Shown here: one piece after another, positions 37,322 to 47,284 of the stretch
Numbering within the stretch: the first letter of the stretch is position 1
How the letters are laid out: the number at the start of each line of letters is the position of its first letter
Assembly: GCF_004217115.1 (NCBI RefSeq)
Contig: NZ_SHKN01000001.1
Location: forward strand, 2,111,781-2,175,780
Direction: 5' to 3'
Origin: Ancylomarina subtilis
Lineage (GTDB): Bacteria; Bacteroidota; Bacteroidia; Bacteroidales; Marinifilaceae
Length of the DNA: 64,000 bases
Notes under the pieces: generated by a model
Seen by the model: the letters and a program-made list of their open reading frames with translations, nothing else
Told to the model about the DNA's origin: nothing
Databases searched by the model: none
Program-made: the position numbers and the translations under genes

Positions 37322-38629
37322 TTATTGTTTTTTTTCTTGTAAACAACAGCAGTCCACCTCTGGAATAGTCTGACTGCCCTGGCTTAAAAATATTGCGGTA
37401 TTCTTATTTTTTTGCTCAATCAGAATTTGATGTTTTTCTGTAATCTCTGTAATTGTAGCCGGCGTATAATGCCGAACAGTTATCAATTCCAATCCATCGG
37501 CACGATGCACTTCATACTTCTCTTTCAAATCTTTAATCAAGTCATTGATAAAACGATTGGTATGATTCACGCAAAACACAAAACTGACAGCCGTATTCTG
37601 CGTAAAATTCAATTTAATCCCATATTTATTTATCAGAGAAAATACGAAGAATAAATCATTCTCTCCAATAAAAGAAAAATTATGCGGCTCTATCGTAATC
37701 AAAATTTGCTTCTTCTTTACTATAAAGTTAGGCAATAATGGTTGAGGATAATCGCCTTTTGTGATCAAAGTTCCTTTTTGTTCCGGACTAATAAAAGATT
37801 TTACTCTCAAAGGAATCGCCTTAGCCTGAAGGGGCTTTATTGTTTTAGGATGAATAACACTTGCGCCATAATATGATAATTCAATCGCTTCCTGATAAGG
37901 TATCAGATCCAGTTTCACGGTATCGCTAAAATAATCGGGATCCGCATTCAAGACACCCAAAACATCTTTCCAAATAATCATTTCATTGGCATTCAACAAA
38001 TAAGCTAAAATGGCAGCGGTATAATCAGACCCTTCACGTCCAAGCGTACAAGTATGTCCCTTAAAATCAGAAGCGATAAACCCCTGCGTGAGGTATAAAT
38101 TAGTGTCCTCAGCTCTAAATTGAGATTTTACCTTCTTTTCAGAACTCTCCCAGGAAATATTGGCATCGCGGTATTTATCATCGGCATCCAAACAGCTTCT
38201 GATATCAATCCACTGGTTCTTTTGTCCAACCGAATTCAAGTAAGCAGACACAATTCGTGTTGATAACAGCTCACCATAGGCAATCAATTGATCGTATTCA
38301 AAATTGAAAGGCTGTGTAAAAGGCTGTGAGATTCTGGCTTCCATTTCTGAAAAAAGAGTCTGTATTTCAGCCAACAATTTCTTTGGAAAGTCATCGAACA
38401 AATCAAGAATCAAGGTCAGATGATTTTGTTTTAATTCCTCCAATAAATCCTTTGCATTTGCTTTCTCTGCGTAATGAGCATCAATGATCTCTTCCAGCAA
38501 GTTGGTCGTTTGTCCAATTGCCGAAACAACAACGGTTAAAGATCCTTCCGCCTCTCCTATTATCTTTCTGACATTTTTTATGGCAGATGCATCTTTTACA
38601 GATACGCCCCCAAACTTATATATGATCAT
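37322..38629 (-). CDS. Aspartate kinase, monofunctional
   Basis: A 435-residue aspartokinase, first step from aspartate to homoserine. It begins [20 protein letters not shown], has [34 protein letters not shown] and [14 protein letters not shown]. The C-terminal third (about 300 onward) is an ACT-type regulatory region. In this operon it feeds homoserine and methionine. The extreme C-terminus carries three consecutive cysteines (VDCCCLQ), unusual for the family. One base separates its stop from the metH start codon. lysC/thrA-type naming is left open. Confidence 0.92.
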   Translation of the reverse strand: MIIYKFGGVSVKDASAIKNVRKIIGEAEGSLTVVVSAIGQTTNLLEEIIDAHYAEKANAKDLLEELKQNHLTLILDLFDDFPKKLLAEIQTLFSEMEARISQPFTQPFNFEYDQLIAYGELLSTRIVSAYLNSVGQKNQWIDIRSCLDADDKYRDANISWESSEKKVKSQFRAEDTNLYLTQGFIASDFKGHTCTLGREGSDYTAAILAYLLNANEMIIWKDVLGVLNADPDYFSDTVKLDLIPYQEAIELSYYGASVIHPKTIKPLQAKAIPLRVKSFISPEQKGTLITKGDYPQPLLPNFIVKKKQILITIEPHNFSFIGENDLFFVFSLINKYGIKLNFTQNTAVSFVFCVNHTNRFINDLIKDLKEKYEVHRADGLELITVRHYTPATITEITEKHQILIEQKNKNTAIFLSQGSQTIPEVDCCCLQEKKQ

Positions 38630-38761
38630 GCTGTTTGTTAATTTTTGATTTTGTGAATAGGAGAATAAGTCAATGAATCACAAAGGAAAAAGCATCCTGT
38701 TTATGCGTTCCTTCTCTCTTTTTAATTTGATTTTCCTCCTGATCTCATATATTCGAATTGA

Positions 38762-39952
38762 CTACTCATCACCCAAATAAGCAAGAAACAGATCCTTATC
38801 AACCAATTGATCTTTAATTTTAATCAGATTTAAAAGATTGATATGACCTATAACATAGTTGAAATCTTTACCTGTTAACGACTCTGAAATATCAGTGAAT
38901 TCGAATAAATCGAGATCTTCTTTTTTCGTGTATCTCAAATAAATCTGAACTGGCATATCATTGGTATATTCCAAACCACCATAATACTTCAGCTTTTTGT
39001 ATTCGTATTTGTAGTTATACGCAAGAGCCGTCACATCAGAAAGCACTGCCGATCCTGTTGGATGTGATCCGGCACCTTTCCCATACATAAACTGATTGTC
39101 GTAGAAATTCCCTTGAATCAACACGCCATTATAATGATCTTCAACTGTGTAAGCATGCTCAGCAGGTTTCACAAACTTGGGGGCAATCAATAGATTCACA
39201 TGCTTCCCATTCACTTTTGTGACCTTACCCAGCAAACGAATTTTATACCCCTTTTGAGAAGCTAACTGAATATCCTGGGCTGATAATCGGGATATCCCAA
39301 TATTAAAAACCTGATCGGGATGAACAAACAAACCAAAACCATGAACAGTTAGAATAATCAACTTATAGAGCGTATCGAAACCTTCCACATCCGAAGTTGG
39401 ATCGCTTTCGGCAAAACCCAACTCCTGAGCTTGCTTTAAGGCAACACCATAATCCAGATTTTCATTGAAAATCTTACTTAGAATATAATTCGACGAACCA
39501 TTCAAAATACCACTAACCGATTGCAACAAATCGTTATCGTAGTACTCTTCCAGATTACGAATAATTGGAATACTGCCACAAGCCGATGCCTCATAAAGAA
39601 AAGAAACCTTATGCTCCCACTGTAACTGAATCAACTCTTCGATATGATGAGCCAACATTTTTTTATTTGCAGAAACCACATGTTTGCCATTTTTTAAAGC
39701 CGTTTTCACAATACGATAGGCATCATCTGCATCATCTATCAATTCTGCAACAACATTAATTTCAGGATCGTTCAGAATATCATCCGGATTCAAAGTCACA
39801 AATTCGGGTGGCAAATCACGTTCCTTAGTCGGATCCTTCACACAAACTTTTACAATTGAGGCATCTAGCCCCTTGGAATTTTTTAAAACATGAGCCAAGC
39901 CAGACCCCACAACGCCATAACCAAACACGCCAATTTTTAATTTTTTACTCAT
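38762..39952 (-). CDS. hom: Homoserine dehydrogenase
   Basis: A 396-residue NAD(P)-dependent dehydrogenase reducing aspartate semialdehyde to homoserine. The N-terminal KIGVFGYGVVGSGLAHVL is the Rossmann loop; VSANKKMLA and SVSGILNGSSNYILSKI with the substrate-site region GFAESDPTSDVEGFDT identify the enzyme. No aspartokinase fusion and no long ACT extension. 8 bases separate it from metX upstream; 132 bases lie between it and the aspartokinase. Confidence 0.95.
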   Translation of the reverse strand: MSKKLKIGVFGYGVVGSGLAHVLKNSKGLDASIVKVCVKDPTKERDLPPEFVTLNPDDILNDPEINVVAELIDDADDAYRIVKTALKNGKHVVSANKKMLAHHIEELIQLQWEHKVSFLYEASACGSIPIIRNLEEYYDNDLLQSVSGILNGSSNYILSKIFNENLDYGVALKQAQELGFAESDPTSDVEGFDTLYKLIILTVHGFGLFVHPDQVFNIGISRLSAQDIQLASQKGYKIRLLGKVTKVNGKHVNLLIAPKFVKPAEHAYTVEDHYNGVLIQGNFYDNQFMYGKGAGSHPTGSAVLSDVTALAYNYKYEYKKLKYYGGLEYTNDMPVQIYLRYTKKEDLDLFEFTDISESLTGKDFNYVIGHINLLNLIKIKDQLVDKDLFLAYLGDE

Positions 39953-39960
39953 TACACTGT

Positions 39961-40974
39961 TTATTTATAAAATGATTGAATAACTCTTGTTAATTGTTTT
40001 TGCTCCAGTAAAAACCCATCGTGTCCATAAAGCGAACCAATCTCAGCATACTGCGCTCTTGGCATATTTTGAGCAATAAATTTTTGTTCTGCTACAGGAA
40101 ATAAGAGATCTGATTCAACACCAATAACCAGAGTCTTGACCTGAATCTGACTTAAAGCTTTTTCCGGAGAGATTCTTCCCCGACCAATATTATGCCCATC
40201 CATAATTTTGGACAGTCCCCAATACGAATAGGCATTAAAACGATTCGCCAATTTCAATCCCTGATAATTTTGATAAGAGCTGGCCTTAAAATCATCCTGT
40301 TTATCAGGATCCGTTTCACTTTGCGTATCCTGATAGGTTTGATAATTTCGGTAACTCAACAAAGCGATAGAACGAGCTGTTTTCATACCTTCCAAACCTG
40401 CCTCGTCAGTTGAATCCTTCCATGTTGGATCAACAGCAATTGCCATTCGTTGTGATTCATTAAAAGCAATTCCCCATGGCGAATGCCAGGCATTACTGGC
40501 AAGAAAAATCAAATGATCGAGATTGCTATTCAGATTATATGCCCATTCCAAAGCCTGCATCCCACCTAAAGAACTTCCAATTAAAGTGTTAATTCGTTCA
40601 ATTCCCAACTCCAATCTTAATACCTCATGAGCGGCAACTAAATCACGAACGGTCAAATTTGGGAACTCATGATAATACGGTTTCCCCGTCTTCTCATATA
40701 CACTTAATGGCCCTGTACTACCATAACATGAACCCAAAATATTAGCACAAACTATAAAGTGCTCTTTGGGATTGAAATAATCATCCTCCCCAAATAAACC
40801 CGACCACCAATCGAAAACATCTGAATTAGCCGTGAGCGCATGGCACACCCACACAACGTTATTCTTTTGTGGATCGAACTCACCATAAGTGTGATAAGCA
40901 ATGGTCAAATCATGGAGTAGTTGTCCGGACTCCAGAATTAAACCTTCTTTATGTTTGTAATATTTTGGATTCAC
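39961..40974 (-). CDS. metX: Homoserine O-acetyltransferase
   Basis: A 337-residue alpha/beta hydrolase fold enzyme acetylating homoserine. The nucleophile elbow is LIGSSLGGMQALEWA, preceded by WVCHALTANSDVFDWW and ILGSCYGSTGPLS; the catalytic aspartate lies in VESDLLFP and the histidine in YGHDGFLLE. Its product is the substrate of MetY encoded directly upstream. 38 bases separate the genes. Confidence 0.95.
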   Translation of the reverse strand: MNPKYYKHKEGLILESGQLLHDLTIAYHTYGEFDPQKNNVVWVCHALTANSDVFDWWSGLFGEDDYFNPKEHFIVCANILGSCYGSTGPLSVYEKTGKPYYHEFPNLTVRDLVAAHEVLRLELGIERINTLIGSSLGGMQALEWAYNLNSNLDHLIFLASNAWHSPWGIAFNESQRMAIAVDPTWKDSTDEAGLEGMKTARSIALLSYRNYQTYQDTQSETDPDKQDDFKASSYQNYQGLKLANRFNAYSYWGLSKIMDGHNIGRGRISPEKALSQIQVKTLVIGVESDLLFPVAEQKFIAQNMPRAQYAEIGSLYGHDGFLLEQKQLTRVIQSFYK

Positions 40975-41012
40975 GATATTCTATTTTTGTGTTGTTGTCT
41001 TATATTTCACGA

Positions 41013-42362
<1,350 letters not shown>

Positions 42363-42403
42363 TCACTTTCCAATTATTTTTTATGAAATAAAAATGAATA
42401 GGT

Positions 42404-42569
42404 GAGTTCTTGAATTCGAACTCATATTGTCACAAACACATTAAAAGTCTGATGTACAAAGAACACAGGATGATTTAATCCTTTGGTAATGGCTTGTACA
42501 ATTTCCCGTGCTCTGATCAAAAAATCAGACACAATGAAATATTAAAAAAAACAAATAATGAATTTGAGT
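42404..42569 (-). promoter_or_regulatory. Structured leader between the Met-rich ORF and metY
   Basis: The 316-base leader has no other gene. Inverted repeats on this stretch: TGAGTTC/GAACTCA around 42403-42424; GTACAA/TTGTAC spanning 42454-42500; TCTGAT (42512-42517)/ATCAGA (42524-42529). ATCAGAC (42524-42530) can instead pair with GTCTGAT (42447-42453), so two folds compete. A run of 8 T (minus strand, 42544-42551) follows a weak CAAAT/ATTTG hairpin and may be a terminator. The expression mechanism is inferred. Confidence 0.4.
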
Positions 42570-42631
42570 TCCCTTATCGGAGTTATTTTATACGCACCGG
42601 CATCTAAAAAAGGGGAAATTTTATAGACAGA

Positions 42632-42651
42632 ATGCGTTACAGCATACGCAT
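42632..42651 (-). repeat. Hairpin over the end of the Met-rich ORF
   Basis: ATGCGT (minus strand, last Met-Arg codons) pairs with ACGCAT just after the stop codon, with an 8-base loop that includes the stop. The other ATGCGT copy nearby could pair instead. Confidence 0.45.
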
Positions 42652-42756
42652 CATCATTTGCATACGCATCATTTGAGTCGATGCACTAAAGATTTGCAAA
42701 TGTAAGTTTAGCTCATGTTGAGCTACCTGATTGATGTTTTGATTTTCTGTCTTCAT
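42637..42756 (-). CDS. Methionine-rich leader peptide (39 aa)
   Basis: A 39-codon ORF, too short for usual annotation. It starts ATG AAG ACA GAA and ends with the residues QMMRMQMMMRML and TAA. Seven of the 11 codons before the final leucine are ATG (the pairs and triplets come from a duplicated CAAATGATG...CGTATG unit). AGGA lies 3 bases before the start codon, a good ribosome site for this phylum. It starts 7 bases after helix P1 of the SAM riboswitch and is followed by a structured leader and then metY. This is the layout of an amino-acid leader peptide. That it is translated and senses Met-tRNA is inference. Confidence 0.65.
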   Translation of the reverse strand: MKTENQNINQVAQHELNLHLQIFSASTQMMRMQMMMRML

Positions 42757-42763
42757 AGTTCCT

Positions 42764-42870
42764 AATTTATATTCACCAATTACTTGGTCAGGATTTGACA
42801 CCTTTCGGTTTTGGAGCCGCGGTTGTCAGAAGGTCTCAGAGCCTGTTCTCTCACTTCTTCTGTATAAATT
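42764..42870 (-). ncRNA. SAM-I riboswitch
   Basis: On the minus strand: P1 is AATTTATA (rc 42863-42870) with TATAAATT (rc 42764-42771), 8 perfect pairs; P2 AGAAG/CTTCT encloses GGCTCTGAGACC; the core blocks CTGACAACC and AAAGGTGTCAAATCC are the SAM-I hallmarks; P3 CGG/CCG lies between them; P4 is ACCAAGTAATTGGT, followed by GAATATAAAT at J4/1. The length of 107 bases is normal. SAM binding is expected to repress the methionine operon. Confidence 0.9.
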
Positions 42871-42911
42871 ATCACCTCAAAAAAAGAGGTTTCTTTGCTT
42901 ATAACTGTTGG

Positions 42912-42942
42912 CAAATGTAAAGATGTTTTTTTATTTTCCAAA
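42912..42942 (-). promoter_or_regulatory. Promoter of the methionine operon
   Basis: On the minus strand TTTG (rc 42939-42942), 19 bases, then TACATTTG (rc 42912-42919), a complete consensus match. Transcription would start about 35 bases before the SAM aptamer. Confidence 0.8.
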
Positions 42943-43197
42943 TCCACACCCCACTTTTTCCATCTAAATAACAAATCAAAAGATTACACAACCCCCTTAT
43001 TTTAAAGGCTCTCAGGAAATAAATTATTTTTAAAACATTTTTCAAGTCTTTGATTTAGACCTTTTGGAAATCACACACAGTTATACAACTGTATCATCAA
43101 TTCATCATTCTTGAATCAAAATATCACATTATCACCAACAATCTACATAACAATATTTTTAAAATTATATTTAGTTTCAAACAGCTCCATTCAAGAG

Positions 43198-43235
43198 TAC
43201 GAAATCGTACACTCTTTGTTCGTCTGCGAACAAAT
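43198..43235. promoter_or_regulatory. Two adjacent palindromes upstream of the tricorn-like gene
   Basis: GTACGAAATCGTAC (43198-43211) and TTTGTTCG-TCTG-CGAACAAA (43216-43235) are perfect inverted repeats 4 bases apart. A third, TTATCTCAGATAA, is at 43323-43335. Apart from these and the AT-rich sequence around them I see nothing in 42943-43378. They may be operator sites; no regulator is identified. Confidence 0.4.
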
Positions 43236-43378
43236 AAAACAAAAGAACAAAACACCTACACACTGATTTTATGCCATATAAGAATTCCGGCATGATATAT
43301 GATAAGAAACGTGATGTGCATTTTATCTCAGATAAGATAAACGCTTTTGACTCTATTACTAAATTAACAAACTGAGAC

Positions 43379-46300
43379 ATGATAAAAAAGCTATTCTTCA
43401 TTACAACTTTCTTAGTTGCTTTAGCCAAAAGTCTTTTGGGGGCAGAAACGCCAACCTGGCTTCGCTATCCTGCAATTTCACCTGATGGAACAACACTAGT
43501 GTTTCAATATAAGGGAGATATCTTCAAAGTCGATGCAAATGGTGGGATGGCTACAGCCTTAACATCTAACTCAGCATATGATACTCAGCCCGTTTGGTCT
43601 CCTGATGGTAAGACGATTGCATTTGCATCAGACCGCTTTGGAAACTTTGATATTTTCACGATTCCTACTAAAGGTGGAAGTCCGAAACGAATCACTTTCC
43701 ATTCGGGTAATGAAAAACCAAGTAGCTTTACACCAGATGGCAAATTCATCTTATTCTCCGGATTGATTAGTGATACGCCTGAAAATGCGATGTTTCCTTC
43801 AGGAGGTGTTCCTGAACTATACAGCATTTCAGTAAACGGTGGTCGTGAAAATCAAATTCTAACTTCTCCTGCTTTATTTGCAAACTACAATTCAGATCAA
43901 AGCTTACTTGTCTATCAAGATCAAAAAGGCTATGAAAACCAATGGAGAAAACATCACACATCTGCCGTAACACGCGACATTTGGATTTACGATGTGACAA
44001 ACAAAAAACACACGAAATTCTCCTCATTCAAAGGTGAAGACTTGAACCCAATATTCAGCCCGGACAATAAGTCTATCTATTATCTTTCTGAAAAAAGTGG
44101 TAGCATGAACATTTGGAAAGCACCTGTAGATAAAGCAAGCAATTTAACACAGATTACTCAGTTTGAAAAACATCCCGTTCGTTTTATTAGTATCTCAAAA
44201 AATAACACACTTGCCTACTCCTACAACGGTGATATTTACACTCAAATAGACGGAGAAAAAGCACAAAAGGTTAATATTACAATTAATACCGACATCAAGG
44301 AAAATCCAATCAGTTTCAAACGCATGAGAAGCGGTGCTGAAGAGATGACAGTTTCTCCTGATGGAAAAGAAGTCGCTTTTATTATTCGCGGTGAGGTTTT
44401 TGTGACTTCGGTTGAATATGGCACGACCAAAAGAATCACCAATACGCCTGAGCAAGAGCGTGGTGTTAGCTTCAGCCCTGATGGTAAAGCTTTATTGTAT
44501 GCATCAGAAAGAAATGGAAGCTGGAACCTATACCAAACCAAAGTAGTTCGTGATGTAGAAACCAACTTTGCAAACTCAACACTATTGAAAGAAGAGGTGA
44601 TTCTTGAGTCAACACCTGAAACTTTCCAAGCCAAATTTTCTCCAGATGGAAAAGAAGTGGCTTTTCTTGAGGAGCGTGTTACCCTAAGAGTCATCAATCT
44701 TAAGAGTAAAAAAATCCGCACCATCCTCGATGGCAAATGGAACTATTCATACAGCGATGGCGATCAGCACTACGACTGGTCTCCTGACGGAAAATGGTTT
44801 TTAGTTAATTTCTACCCACATACCCTATTCATGTCGGATGTAGCTCTGGTAGATGCCCAAGGGAATGGAACCATCAAAAACCTGACTGAAAGTGGTTATT
44901 CTGACAACTCAGCCAGATGGTCGCTTAAAGGTAAAGCTATGATTTGGTTCACTGATAAACGTGGTTACAGAAGTCACGGTAGTTGGGGATCACAGAATGA
45001 TGTGTATGCACAATTCTTTACACAAGAAGCATTCGATGACTTCAAACTTTCAAAAGAAGAACGTCAGATAAAAGAAGAAGTTGAGAAAGAAGCGAAAAAG
45101 AAAAAAGAAGAAGCTGAAAATAAGGACGCAGATAAAAAGAAAGATAAAAAAGACAAGAAGAAAAAATCAGACAAAAAAGATGAAAAGAAGAAAGAAGACC
45201 TAAAAATCGAATTTTCAGGCCTCGAAGATCGTCAGGTTTGTTTGACTATAAATCCTTCGAAACTTTCAGATGCCATTCTAACCCCTGATGGTAAAAAACT
45301 ATTCTACCTAAGCAAGTTCGAAGGCGGATACGACCTTTGGGTAAATGACTTAGTAGAACATGAAACAAAAAAAGTACTGTCCCTAAATGGTGGTGGCGGT
45401 GCAATGCAATTTGACAAGGAAGCGAAAAATCTCTTCTTAATGTCAGGACGTAGTATTATTAAGGTTGATGTTGCAAGCAATAAGCGTAAAGATATCAGTT
45501 ATAATGCAGAAATGTATTTGGATAAAGCTGCTGAGCGTGACTATATGTTTGAGCATGTGTGGCGTCAAATGAAAAAGAAATTCTACGACCCTCAATTACA
45601 CCATGTGGATTGGGATTTTTACAAATCAGAATACAAGCGTTTTCTTCCCCACATCAACAACAATTACGATTATGCGGAAATGCTAAGCGAATTGCTAGGT
45701 GAACTAAATGCCTCTCATACCGGATCAGGCTACCGCCCTAGTTCTAAAAATGGAGACAAGACAGCAAACCTGGGAGCTTTCTTTGACTGGGACTACAAAG
45801 GCGATGGTTTAAGAGTTGCCGAAGTATTGGAAAAAGGACCTTTGGATAAAGCAGATTCTAAAATTAAACCAGGTGTCATCATCGAAAAAATTGACGGCGT
45901 TAGTTTGAATAAAAACACAAGTTATTACCCTCTACTAAACCACAAAGCGGGTAAGCATGTTCTATTAAGTCTTTATAATCCTACAAATAAAAAACGCTGG
46001 GACGAGACGGTTAAGCCTGTTTCAAGAATTGGTGACCTGTTATACGAACGTTGGGTTAAAGAGAACCAAAAGAAGTGCGATAAGCTTTCAAATGGTAAAA
46101 TTGGCTACGTTCATGTACAAGGAATGAACTCGGCAAGTTTCCGTAAAGTTTATTCTGAAATGTTAGGTAAATATGGAACTCGTGATGCCATTATCGTTGA
46201 CACACGTTTCAACGGTGGCGGTTGGTTACACGATGATCTGATTACCTTATTAAGCGGTAAGGAATATGCAAAATTCAGTCCTCGTGATCAAATATTCGGT

Positions 46301-46645
46301 TCAGACCCAATGTCGAAATGGAAAAAACCATCTGCAGTACTTATCAACGAAGGAAACTACTCTGATGCCTGCGCTTTCCCATTTGCTTACCAATACCTTA
46401 AAATAGGGAAACTAATCGGAATGCCGGTTCCAGGTACGATGACGGCAGTTTGGTGGGAAACTCTTCAGGATGAGAGTCTTTATTTCGGAATGCCACAAGT
46501 TGGTATTAAAGATATGAAAGGCGACTATATTGAGAATCACCAAATAGAACCAGATATTAAGGTTAAGAACGATTTCGAAATGGTAACTCAAGGTAAAGAT
46601 CAACAACTTGAAGCAGCGGTTAAACACCTTCTTGAAAATTTATAA
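43379..46645 (+). CDS. Tricorn-like S41 peptidase
   Basis: A 1088-residue secreted protease. The signal peptide MIKKLFFITTFLVALAKSLLGA is followed by WD40-like/PD40 propeller repeats (many SPDGKxxAF units, for example WSPDGKTIAFASDRFGNFDIF) to about residue 530, then a lysine/glutamate-rich linker (about 560-612), a second propeller part, a C1-like helical region (DYMFEHVWRQMKKKFYDP), a PDZ-like part and the S41 core with VDTRFNGGGWLHDD and the nucleophile region NEGNYSDACAFPF. It would act in the periplasm or outside, degrading peptides. Single gene with its own terminator. Confidence 0.9.
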   Translation: MIKKLFFITTFLVALAKSLLGAETPTWLRYPAISPDGTTLVFQYKGDIFKVDANGGMATALTSNSAYDTQPVWSPDGKTIAFASDRFGNFDIFTIPTKGGSPKRITFHSGNEKPSSFTPDGKFILFSGLISDTPENAMFPSGGVPELYSISVNGGRENQILTSPALFANYNSDQSLLVYQDQKGYENQWRKHHTSAVTRDIWIYDVTNKKHTKFSSFKGEDLNPIFSPDNKSIYYLSEKSGSMNIWKAPVDKASNLTQITQFEKHPVRFISISKNNTLAYSYNGDIYTQIDGEKAQKVNITINTDIKENPISFKRMRSGAEEMTVSPDGKEVAFIIRGEVFVTSVEYGTTKRITNTPEQERGVSFSPDGKALLYASERNGSWNLYQTKVVRDVETNFANSTLLKEEVILESTPETFQAKFSPDGKEVAFLEERVTLRVINLKSKKIRTILDGKWNYSYSDGDQHYDWSPDGKWFLVNFYPHTLFMSDVALVDAQGNGTIKNLTESGYSDNSARWSLKGKAMIWFTDKRGYRSHGSWGSQNDVYAQFFTQEAFDDFKLSKEERQIKEEVEKEAKKKKEEAENKDADKKKDKKDKKKKSDKKDEKKKEDLKIEFSGLEDRQVCLTINPSKLSDAILTPDGKKLFYLSKFEGGYDLWVNDLVEHETKKVLSLNGGGGAMQFDKEAKNLFLMSGRSIIKVDVASNKRKDISYNAEMYLDKAAERDYMFEHVWRQMKKKFYDPQLHHVDWDFYKSEYKRFLPHINNNYDYAEMLSELLGELNASHTGSGYRPSSKNGDKTANLGAFFDWDYKGDGLRVAEVLEKGPLDKADSKIKPGVIIEKIDGVSLNKNTSYYPLLNHKAGKHVLLSLYNPTNKKRWDETVKPVSRIGDLLYERWVKENQKKCDKLSNGKIGYVHVQGMNSASFRKVYSEMLGKYGTRDAIIVDTRFNGGGWLHDDLITLLSGKEYAKFSPRDQIFGSDPMSKWKKPSAVLINEGNYSDACAFPFAYQYLKIGKLIGMPVPGTMTAVWWETLQDESLYFGMPQVGIKDMKGDYIENHQIEPDIKVKNDFEMVTQGKDQQLEAAVKHLLENL

Positions 46646-46660
46646 GATAGTTTGTTATAA

Positions 46661-46690
46661 ACCTCATCTCTCTTTTCAGGAAGATGAGGT
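46661..46690 (+). terminator. Terminator of the tricorn-like gene
   Basis: ACCTCATCT / AGATGAGGT with a 12-base loop, followed by CCTTTAAAA, 16 bases after the stop. Confidence 0.6.
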
Positions 46691-46720
46691 CCTTTAAAAT
46701 GAGAACGGTTAATAAAAAAG

Positions 46721-46747
46721 AATGGCTAGTCAATACGACTAGCCATT
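46721..46747. terminator. Bidirectional terminator tricorn-like gene / aroK
   Basis: AATGGCTAGTC / GACTAGCCATT, an 11-base perfect stem with a 5-base loop, with an A run on the left (U tract for the minus strand). Confidence 0.88.
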
Positions 46748-46770
46748 TTGATATAATTGAATTTCATTTT

Positions 46771-47280
46771 TTATCTAAACAATTGTTTCAAATCTTCCAG
46801 ATTTAAACCATCGACATTAACACTTAAGTGTGCCTGCTGATAAAAAGGTAACCTCTCTTCAAGATGGTTCGCAATATAGTCTTCCAGCTCATTTTCAGGA
46901 ATAGTTTGCACAATAGGGCGTACACTACTCGATTTTAAAATATTCTGCTTTAGAACTGCGGGCGATGCCATTAAAAACAAAGTTTCCCCCATAGCATTCA
47001 TACGATCCATATTATTCTGGAAACAAGGGGTTCCCCCTCCTGTTGAAATTACGGCTGGCATCTTCAAAGCTGACAAAGACTCCAGAGCCAATCGCTCTCG
47101 TTCACGAAAAGTTGTTTCTCCCGATTGTTCAAATATCTCGGGAATACTTAGTCCTTCTCTCTTCTCAATAAGCTCATCTAAATCGATAAAATCATAAGCT
47201 AGAGAATCTGCTATTGCTTTACCCCAGAATGACTTTCCGCAGCCCATATAACCAATTAGAAAAATATGCTTACTTACCAT
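46771..47280 (-). CDS. aroK: Shikimate kinase
   Basis: A 169-residue kinase of the aromatic pathway, phosphorylating shikimate. The P-loop is LIGYMGCGKSFWGKA; DLDELIEKREGLSIPEIF binds shikimate and Mg; GETTFRERERLALESL and VISTGGGTPCF complete the set. ATG 47280 is chosen over the frame start 47298, which would overlap parC. It follows parC by 4 bases and is co-transcribed with parE and parC. Confidence 0.95.
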   Translation of the reverse strand: MVSKHIFLIGYMGCGKSFWGKAIADSLAYDFIDLDELIEKREGLSIPEIFEQSGETTFRERERLALESLSALKMPAVISTGGGTPCFQNNMDRMNAMGETLFLMASPAVLKQNILKSSSVRPIVQTIPENELEDYIANHLEERLPFYQQAHLSVNVDGLNLEDLKQLFR

Positions 47281-47284
47281 AGCT

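Noticed and set aside
38640-38761. Second leader peptide between hom and the aspartokinase
   Set aside because: Only an 8-codon ORF without Met, Thr or Lys enrichment is present; a TTTGTGA/TCACAAA repeat is too weak to claim.
42780-42974. 64-codon minus-strand ORF upstream of metY
   Set aside because: It overlaps the SAM aptamer and the promoter, so it is not a gene.
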